This document shows positions 1 through 10,200 of a DNA stretch of 64,000 bases, one piece after another. The notes below the pieces were generated by a model. That model was not told the origin of the DNA and searched no databases. It saw only the letters and a list, made by a program, of their open reading frames with translations. The stretch is from Malachius bipustulatus (lineage: Eukaryota > Arthropoda > Insecta > Coleoptera > Melyridae), in NCBI GenBank assembly GCA_910589415.1, contig OU342635.1, forward strand, positions 41,194,929 to 41,258,928, given 5' to 3'. A program made the position numbers and the translations under genes. Position 1 is the first letter of the stretch, and each line of letters starts with the position of its first letter.

Positions 1-1832
1 CTTCAATAGAACATCGGTATAGTTTTCTAGAGACATATTTATGTTCCCCTAATTTTACTGTAGCTTCATAATTTGATACTGTACCAATATCGAATTTATC
101 TTTTGCAAAAACAGCTGAATATTTATTTATTATATTGGCAAGTTTCAGTTTTTTATTTTCTTCTAAATGATTTAAATTAGTTGAGAAATCATCTGCGTCT
201 ATAAACTCATTGAAATTCACTTTAGCAGAATCATTTACGTTAATATTTGTTGAATCTGAAATATTTTTTACGTAAAGGTTCGAAATTTCTCCGTCAGATT
301 TCGAAAACTTGGAAATGATCTGAGAAACTTCGAGTTTTTCATTCTGACAAAGTCCAAATGCCTTTATTAAGTCAAGACCGATTAAAAATTCATTATGAAA
401 AGTTTTGCTTTTTATGACAAAAACTAAAACTTTTTGGCTCATATTAAATATTTTTACGTTAAGTATAACGACACCACCGACTCTACCCATACCACTGACC
501 ATACTGAACTCGCTTTCATTAATTTTGATTACAGGGATTTTATATTTCTGTAAAAGATTAAAATTTACCAGTGAAATATTTGATCCGGGATCGTAAACCG
601 CATTACAATTTATTATATCATTAATGAGTACATGAACTCTGATCAGTGGTAACAATATTAGTTTTTTTGGTCGGTAATAAACGCGTTTAAGTCTGATTCT
701 AGTTCTACATTATTTACCATTTTCACTGCACCCACATTTTTGTCTCGATACCAACATGAATTCTCAGGATGGTAACGCGTATACCTTTGCCGTTTTTCTC
801 GCAAATGGAACAGGGTTTCTTCTCAGTCGAAGATTTGGAAATGGAAAATGACTTCTTAGCTTTCTCTGGAATACTCGAGACAGCATTCTTGATGATGGTG
901 CCTTCAGGGTTGTAGATTGGTTTAGGACTTTCGCCTTCAAATTTTTTCAGTTTTTGTAACAAATCTCTGACAGTCAAAACCGGGTTTCGATTTAAATAAT
1001 TTTAGATTTGAGTGAGCAGACCCAATACAATGAGGTTCAATTATTTTATCTTTTCTAGAATTTCGTGATCGAGTTCAACCAACATTCTGTCCTTTTTCAC
1101 TACAAAGTCTACATAGGAGCCATTTAAATATCGAAAGTTATAAGCAAATCGGACTGGTTTCCAAGACAAATCGCTAAAGGTGGAAATCAAATCTTCCTTC
1201 CATAAATTCCAGTCTGCTTCTATCCCTAATTTCTTCTGGGCATTTAGAAACCAATCGTTCATAGATGGATCTAGACACAAGCGAAATGCTTCTATTACTT
1301 TTGGTCCCTCCAAAAAAAATCGATTTGCTTCTTTTTCAAAACTATCTACCCAAGCTTCAACATTCCTATTTCGAGTTGAAAATTTTCCTATCAAAAAGTG
1401 TTTCATAATCTCTTTCAAAGAATCATCTTTCTTCTCAGCCATTTTATTCAAACAAGCTACAAGTTCAGGAAATCCAGTGCTTGCTTCAGAAGATGGTATT
1501 GAAGGCAAGTGTTTGTACTCCGCTAACATGTAATGATTGAAAACAAAATTTCCAGCATCGTCTTTATAGACCTTCTCCAGTTCTGATGGAAGAATTACAT
1601 TCACATTCCGAAACTGACCTCTTGATTTTATAGAGCTGACTGCAGATTTTACTGGTTGAAGATCGACCAGGTTCTTGTGAATAGCTAAACTTTGAAATTC
1701 ATCGGGGAAACTGTACCAAATCTCTTCGTCAGCTGTTCTGATTCTTTTCAGTTTCAGAACAGTCGTTTTATCACCTGTAGAGCTGGCTTCAGCCACAATG
1801 AAAAGCTGGACTTTGACATCACAAAGTATCAT
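1..1832 (-). mobile_element. Ty3/Gypsy-like retrotransposon relic: gag and start of pol, running off the window edge
   Basis: Read on the minus strand, 1832-1041 encodes a 263-aa gag/capsid-like protein. The same frame continues through two in-frame stop codons (1041-1043 and about 997-1005) into 977-723, which begins a CCHC zinc knuckle (CSIC near 811-825). A +1 frameshift near 770-786 moves the knuckle's His and last Cys into another frame. That second frame ends at a TAA near 655. From about 650 down to base 1 a third frame is open without stops. It starts with an aspartic-protease active site (DPGS, near 583-594) and, near 1-60, reaches a segment resembling the start of the reverse transcriptase. 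Order and strand fit gag-pro-RT. The gag breaks make this a pseudogene. No LTR is recognised at 1833-2200. Confidence 0.75.
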
Positions 1833-2219
1833 GCAAAAATTTATATTTTCGATTTGTAAGACTCCGGTTCGGAATTAATTACAACTGATTGCATCTGTAA
1901 AGATGATTTATTGAGTATTACAATTAATAATTAAACAATCAAATTTAACATACCTGTAAAGATGAAATCGAAAATATAAAACAATTCCAACGGGAATCAA
2001 AAAGAACATCTGTCTGTTTATAATAATAATCACAACTAATTCTTAAGTATCGACTGGTGCGACGAGAATTAAATTAAAATCCAGAGACAAATGCACGAAG
2101 AAAACATTGATAACACTGATATCTGAAGTACAGTGACGTCGTACTTTACATACCTTCTCTCAAAAGGTTCAAAATAGAGCCAAAAATAGTAGCATCATGA
2201 CTGAGGAAAAAAAACGATA

Positions 2220-3830
2220 GTCATGGATAAAGCACTGTGAGGACATAGAAGGAACTCAAGAATATGCTAGACTCCATTCATACCCTGAAGACAGAGAGTG
2301 GCAAATATACAGAAACAGGAGAGGACACAAGGAGGGAACTACTCAGGGTCTATTTTCCTGGATCTCGAGTCACCGATCTATCTCCACAAGACTGCCTAAA
2401 TGCAGAACTGGGACCCTCACAGAGGATGAACAGGGAGAGTTGGCAGGTTGGCATAATTCGGTGATAGACGAGAACAAAATCAAATGTGCGATCAATTCCT
2501 TTGAACCCTACAAATCGCCGGGTGTGGATGGTAGTTACCCAATAATGTTGCAGAAATAAGGACCACATCTTCTGATAAAGAGGCTATGTTTGATCCTCAG
2601 GGGCAGTCTTGCACTGGGACACATAGCTGAAGCCTGGACCCTAATTAGAGTAATTTATATGCCGTATATGTATGCTTTTTCAAAATTATAATTCTCGATT
2701 CAGGATATTTTTATAAAAGTTCAGATAAATTATGTTCGACTGTACAATTTTGTTGATGTAGAAGACTGTATTAAGCAAGAACCAAGGATGAACACCTGGT
2801 AACAATAAAGACTTCTGTGTCTATTGTATTAGAGAGATAAGGCGTAAATAACACGTTTTGTCGATTTTCTGTCTCTTTTCAAATTTTCAGAAATTGAAAA
2901 GTATATCATCTTACGTAAAATAATTTTCCGCATCCGATGAGATAACTCTCGTATCATTGCTCCATATTTTCGATTTGTTATTCAAATAAAACCGAAATAC
3001 CTATTTATCTGGTATTTATCCACAACAAAAGGTTCAGAAAGCAATTTAGGCTCATAATAGTATATTATGCAACGAGCTTATAATGAATGAACACTCGCCT
3101 ACGGCTCGTATCTTAACCATCATACTCGCGTATTAATAGCCATTATCTGCGAGTTCCATACACTATTTTTTCTACGACCCTTTTTTATTTCATAGAAAAG
3201 ATTGAAAAATTATATATTTTAACAATGACCCGTGTACCCTACAAATCATCGGGCGTGGATGGTAGTTACCCAATAATGTTGCAAAAATAAGGACCACATC
3301 TTCTGATCCAGAGGCTATGTTTGATCCTCTGGGGCAGTCTTGCACTGGGACACATAGCTGAAGCCTGGACCCTAATTAGAGTAATTTATATGCCTATAAC
3401 CTGAGAAAACGGGACAGGAAGGGGCAAAATCTCTAACACCAATAAATCTCATGCCCATCTTACTGAATACTTTAGAAAAACTTCTCGATATTAGGCACAT
3501 AAGGGATGATGTCTTGGCAAACAGACCACTTCATCAAGACCAATATGCATATAGAACAGGAAAATCAATGGAATCAGCTTTGCATCAATTGGTGGAAAAG
3601 GCTGTGAATACGCCATAAAACACAAAGAAGTACTGTTATGTGTTTTTTTGAACATAGAAGGTGCGTTTGACAACACATCCTTAGAATCAATCTACAATGC
3701 ATTGAGGAATAAAGGAATCAATGCAACAATATGCAGGTGGATAGACTGAATGATGAAAAATAGATTGGTTGTGCATCCCTATACCTATTTCGGTCAGGGA
3801 CCAAAAATTATTAAAAATTGACGTCATTAT
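2220..3830 (+). mobile_element. Decayed non-LTR retrotransposon (LINE) reverse-transcriptase relic
   Basis: Three-frame fragments match the reverse transcriptase of the full-length LINE at 6085-11398. Near 2265-2470 is a GKYTETG...RRELL segment, followed by NSFEPYKSPGVDGSYP and SLALGHIAEAW. Later, at 3520-3730, come HQDQYAYRTGKSMESALHQL and NIEGAFDNTSLES (RT motif A, with its Asp replaced by Asn). Several stops and frameshifts interrupt it, so it is not functional. About 570 bases of unrelated sequence, bounded by a 159-bp duplication of RT sequence, split the relic. Confidence 0.75.
2505..3394. repeat. 159-bp direct repeat pair (2505-2663 and 3236-3394) around a 572-bp insert
   Basis: The two copies are nearly identical. 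Both begin ACCCTACAAATC and end TAATTTATATGCC, and both encode the same LINE RT segment with the same in-frame TAA. The LINE coding sequence resumes only after the second copy. The insert 2664-3235 has no recognisable coding capacity; it contains an AATAAA near 2803. Confidence 0.8.
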
Positions 3831-4271
3831 TACGTGACTCTGCTGCCCGGGTCTCTGACACAGCAGGAGGTAAAAGTTTTAGAAGAAAAAAGATGCAGAG
3901 ATGAGAATGACTAGGACTGATTTAGCCCTAGGCCAAAAATAATGCAGACGTTTGAAGCAGTTCTTTTTGGATCATGCGGCAGTGCAATAGTTGTTTGTAT
4001 TGGTTGAGTGGTTAAACTTTTACCGATTGAATTGTGAGAGCAGTAAATTCTTCTTCTTTGTCATATAGTTACCTACGTTACCACATGTAAAAATCTAGGT
4101 GTTTCTATGCAGAACTCTTTATATTAGAATTAAGTTTTTATTACTTCTGCAGATTATTAAAGTACAAAGTGATGAAATAGTAAAACAACGATTAACATAT
4201 TTAGCTAGAAAGCGACATAGCTTGGTCACTTCTTTCTCGTTCTAAAGGTATAATTAATATATGCTTTATCT

Positions 4272-7200
4272 TCATTCCATTGGTAGGATGATAATACCAA
4301 ATAATATACCTTTTATTACCTAAAAAAAAAGAAAAAAAAATTCATGACAGCATAAGGATATAATACAATAATATCTTACAGTAATAAATAATTCTAAAGA
4401 CATATAACCAAAAGGACCAGTGATCAACACTAAGGGTTTCTGTGTCTTGAAAATAATGAACCAAACGTCTTTTTTTAATGATTTATCAAACTCTATCCAA
4501 TTGGAGAAGTATAAACCAGAACCCATTGCTGCACTCTGAAGCGGAATAAATGACTTTAAACTATATTGTAAAAAGATTTGAAGTTCTTACCTCGTTTAAT
4601 ATAATTTCTCCACCAAGTGAGTTCAAAAACAAAGAAAAAGTCCAGCTTATTATGTGAATTAATGGTGCAACAGGACTTTGCTGTAATGGTAATAGAAATT
4701 ATTAGACGAGTTAGCTTTTTTTGTTAGCCTCAAGTACTGTATTCGCCATAGTACCTAAACCAGTACCGATTTTAAATTTTTAATGATTACAATTTAAAAA
4801 AAAATGCACCATTACAGCGCAAATAAGCTTCTTTTATTGGCAACACTTGTAAGCACAAGCTGAACGTCGATCTGAATTCAACTTGACTTGAGAATTCAAA
4901 ATGGTATTCTAGTTCGCTTGCCTCGAAAGATCATTGCTTTGCAATTGAAATCTTTAATAGAACCTTTATGTAATCCCATTTAACATGTTTCTAATGGCGA
5001 ATGTTACACCCTACTCCCTACTAAATAGTACCCACCCAAGTCAGGTGCATTATTTGATTAAGGATACCCCCAATGACCGAAGAAGTAAGAAAAGTGTGAA
5101 CGCACAATGCCATGGAACAGCAAGCATTCATCGAGTCCATAAGTCTAAAATTATTCTCCAGTTAATTTTTTTAATCCACATTATTTGACGACTTACTCGA
5201 TAATGTGTTGATGATGCTTCACCAGATGATACAATTCCTTTTTAGTACACCTTGATGCGGATAAAGAATTAAAATGGTTCTTCAAGTTCTTCATATGAAC
5301 AACTAAGTGAACGTTCATTTGAAAAACTAACATACAATTCAACGCTGCCGGAACCACCCCTGCGTAAGCAGCAAATATCTGCAATGCAATTATCACTGGC
5401 TTAAGAATCACCAAATTATAATCAGGCACGACCCATGGCGGTGTTGGTATGAAATACCCACAAAGCTCCTTAAATCCTTTTTCCTTGTAAAACTCCTCAC
5501 ATTTTGGCCGTTCAACGACTGGAATAAGTCCATAAATTATAATACCAACTGCTATGAAATAATAGAATCCATTCGAGAGCAAACTGAGGATGGCCTCGAT
5601 TCTGTCCAAGTCTTTTGGTCTTCCAAATTTAAATTCAGAGAGTTCGAGTAGCACTCGAGCATATTGACTTTGATTGAAATAAAATTCCAAAGATACTAGA
5701 CTCAAGGAAAATGCAGCCAAACTTACAACCACGTCTTCATATATCGCTACATCTAAGGCATCTGAAAGTGTAACAATTATTTGAGCTCAATAAATATTAT
5801 GGTAAATAAAAAAAAATAGTGCAATATGTGCCTAATCTAATGAGGGAACGTCAATCTTTGGTTTTTAGACCCTCATGTATCAACTTGAACTGCTTAAAAG
5901 ATAGCTCTGACAATTAAAATCATTTAGTTGCAAATGTCTCTCTTGAAATCTCTTATGATGATTGCGTTAGTATCATGATAATGTTATTTGGTTGATCATA
6001 ATCATGTCAATCATTGGTCAACTTTGCTTGGAGTTCTTCACTAACTTTTCTGCTGCCAAAGATCTGTCTTTAACGGTTCCTGTTGGTCCTTAAGGTCCAC
6101 TCACAACTGGTTAAAGCCTAGGCGATTCCAGTCATGTGGTGGACAAGCCAACCTTACGTCCAAGATCGTGGGGACCGGGCAACGTGGTGCCACTTGTGAG
6201 TACCACGGCTAACAAGGCTCTGACAAAACATGGCACAGACCGTAAACCGCTAGGTGGCACAACGACCCCCGAGGTATATCACTGTCGTGACCTGCCTCGG
6301 GGTAGTGACGCCAGGGGCACGGGGGCTTGGCTTAACCGCCTGTCTGCGTGGATGAGGACCACTATAAAAACCTCCCCAAATCCACGGTATTGTGCGCGCC
6401 AATGGATGCATGGTCGAGGGGGAGCTCGGCAACTAGCGACAAACCTCGGGGAACCTGGCGCACCCCGTTGTATGTAGCCTGCTGCGTCATGGGGGTTATG
6501 GCGCAGTACCTTTATTTCCCCCAGTTCTCGTGGGACCAAAATGGAAACCAACAGGAAAACAAAACAAACAACTGAGGGACCTCCACAAGAAGGAACCTCA
6601 GAACTTAGCATGGATGCACAGGATGTGGCAGGCCCCCAGAGCCATGCCACCCTGGAACCTATGCAAGTTGAAACACACAGCTGTGCGGACTCGCAGGGAA
6701 GTAGCAGTGCTACAAGACCAGCGAGTACGACAGCTGAACAAAAAACGGCCTCAGGGGCCCTAATACAAACCCCGAGACCAAAGCTGTCGGGTGCACAGCG
6801 TAGAAAGCTGGCAGTTGAATTCGCGAAAGCCGCTGGGGTACCAATCAAACCCAGAAGGCCGCGGACAAACCGCCAGCGAAAAAACCCTGATGGAGAGGCG
6901 GGACCCAGCAGAGCGTCAAACTCTGCATCACAGGGAACTGCCACCCCATCTGTAAAAAGGCCAAGGTCAGTGGTAAGTACTCCATCCCCAGCGATGAGTG
7001 CAACCAAAGTCCTGGCCAAAAAGCCAAAGCACGAAGAGGAGACTGTGACCTCCGAGCCTGGCGCATCCTCACAGGGTGCTACTGGCTCCGGAGTAAGCTA
7101 CAGTCAAGCCCTGACGGCTTTCAAAATGGCGGTGGTAATGGAAAGTTACCCCGAAGAGCGGCTGGATCAACACCAGGCAAAACTGGTCCAGCAATCCATC

Positions 7201-10200
7201 ATGCAGCAGGTGATGGGGGGCGTGCCTGGACTGGGGCCACAATTCAAGAGCACCAGGTTTGAGAAGGGCGTGGTCTTCATCACCTGCGCCAATGAAAAAT
7301 CTAAGAGGTGGCTGGTGGACTTGGTACCGAAGCTACGACCTTGGGATGGGGCCGCACTACGTGTGGGCCCGTCCAGAGAAGTGGTGAAAGCCACTAAGGT
7401 CGTGGTCTTCATTCCTGCAGACACACCAGGTCTCGAGGAACCAACAAAAGCCTTTCGTCTGTTGGAAAACCAGAATCTGGGCATTAAAACAGACGAATGG
7501 TCTATCATCAAACAGCACAGGGAGAGGGACGGTAAGGGTACCACACTTGTGCTGTAGATTGATGAAGAGTCTCTGAAGGCTCTCGCCGGAAGGGGGTACA
7601 AAGCGTACCTCGGTTTTGGTGAGGTAACCTTCAGAGTGATGGGAGGAAAGAACACACCCTGCAATGCTGCGGGCTCTCCAGATCAACCTGCAGCATAGCA
7701 AAGCTGCCTCCGCATCTCTGTGCAGACTTCTAGCTGCCGGAGATGTAGACGTAGCCCTAATTCAAGAACCTTGGCTGGTAGCCGGCCGCGTAGCAGGTTT
7801 AGGAGCAGCCAGAGGTAAGATCATTTACAATAGGGCCTACGGTAACAGCAGAACATGCATTTACGTGAAAAACGAACTAAAAGTCCTGGTTATAACACAA
7901 TTATGTTTCAGGGACTTGACCACAGTAATACTGAAATATCATATGGATGGGGCAGCCAAGGAGCTTGTAGTAGCTTCATTATACCTACCATATGACTCCA
8001 CCAGTCCTCCTCCGTCACAGGAAATGGAACTACTGGTTAAGTACTGCGAGGACCATAACCTCCAGGTCATCATTGGTGTCGATGCAAACTCCCATCACGC
8101 AGTGTGGGGCAGCAGCGACACAAGCAACAGAGGTGAGTCACTGTTACAGTTTATGGTATCCAGGAAACTGGAACTTCTGAATAGGGGCAGGGAACCCACC
8201 TTTGTAACATCGAGACGGAAAGAAATAATTGACATCACCTTAGCTTCCCCTCGTATCGGCGCCCGGGTAGTCAAGTGGCGTGTATCTGATGAACCGTCTC
8301 ACTCAGATCACAGATACATTCAGCTGGAAATCAACTCCGTTGATAAGACAGCAGAGCTGTATCGCAATCCACGAAAGACTGACTGGGCGAGGTACAGGGC
8401 GGAGTTGAGGGCAAATCTAACCAATGTCAAAAGCAACATTGCATGCATATACGATATCGAGGTAGCTACAGAACAACTCCAAGTAGCCATTACAACCTCA
8501 TATTACAACAACTGTGCTCAGACACCCCGTCGGAAAGGTGGGGATGTCAGTTGGTGGAACCCCAAACTGGCGGAAATGAGACAGAAAACACGTAAGCTTT
8601 TTAACAAAGCTAAGAAAACAGGAAAGTGGGACGAATATAAGACCACCATTACTGAATACAACAAGGAGATCAGATTTGCAAGAAGAGCTGCGTGGAGGAA
8701 GCTCTGTCAGGATGTGGAAACGACATCCGAAGGAGCAAGACTCTACAAACTCATGGCAAAAGATCCCCTGAACCCCATTGGTACCTTAAAAAGTAGCAAT
8801 GGTAATTACACAGAAACCGGGAGGGAAACTCTTAAGGTACTCCTCAGAGCACACTTTTCGGACTGCAATGTAATTGAAGTGGAAGATGGCCTACACAACA
8901 CTCTGGAAAACCTGAATCACAGGGTCACCAGGGAGGACTGGAGGACATCAAGACACATAATTACATATGAAAAAGTTAAATGGGCCATAAGCTCATTTGA
9001 GCCTTACAAGTCACCTGGCCCGGACGGGATCTATCCTGCCCTTTTGGAGCAGGCGAGTGAAGATCTCACGCCGGTGCTTTGCAGGATATTCAGAGCCAGT
9101 TTGGCGCTTGGTTACATTCCGCTGGCCTGGAGAGAAATAAAAGAGGTTTTTATACCGAAACCTGGACGTAATGACTACGACGAGGCCAAGGCATATAGAC
9201 CGATTAGTTTGACATCCTTTTTACTAAAAGCGATGGAAAAACTGGTTGAGAAGCATCTCAGGCAAACCTTTCTTACAGAGAGGCCATTAAGCCAGAGGCA
9301 ACATGCTTTTCAACCAGGTAAATCATGCGAATCAGCTTTGCACCAGCTAGTGATGAGAATTGAAAAATCACTAGACAACAAAGAAATTGCCCTCGGGGCT
9401 TTTCTAGACATAGAGGGGGCGTTTGACAACACCTCCTTTAGCTGCATGGTATCGGCTGCTAGAAGACATGGCGTCGACGACACCACAACTAGGTGGCTGA
9501 GCGCTATGTTGGAAGGCAGAAGAGTCCAAGCAACTCTGTTTGGCGAGACGATGCGGGTCACCGTCACCAAAGGATGCCCACAGGGCGGAGTCCTATCTCC
9601 GTTGCTGTGGGACATGGTGGTGGATGACCTGCTCATCAAGCTAAATAACAAAGGTTATTATACCCAAGGCTATGCGGATGACATAGTCATACTGGTCATG
9701 GGGAAATACACTAAAACCATCTCAGAGCTCATGCAAGGGGCTCTGAATATCGTGGAGGAATGGTGCCTCGGGGCGAAGCTTCGCGTAAACCCTGTCAAAA
9801 CGGCACTGGTCCCCTTCACCAAAAGAAGCAAGATGGAGGAATTAACCCCACCCATCTTCTTCAATGAACGGCTGCAGGTGAACGACCGGGTCAAATATCT
9901 GGGAATAACCCTAGATGCAAAACTGACCTGGAATCTTCACCTGCAGAAAGCGATAAATAAAAGTAAAATGGCACTGATGGCTTGTAGAAGGTCATTCAGT
10001 AAAACATGGGGACTGAAACCACGCATGGTACATTGGCTGTATATTGCCGTGGTCAGGCCCATACTAACATATGGCTGTCTAGTCTGGTGGCCAAAGATCG
10101 ACCAGAAACAAGCCATTATGAAAATTCAAAGTGTTCAAAGGCTTGCATGCTTAGGCATCACGGGAGCCATGAACACTACATCAACGACAGCACTGGAGGC

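Noticed and set aside
6279..7019. 246-aa minus-strand ORF
   Set aside because: Antisense shadow of LINE ORF1; composition and position follow the sense frame.
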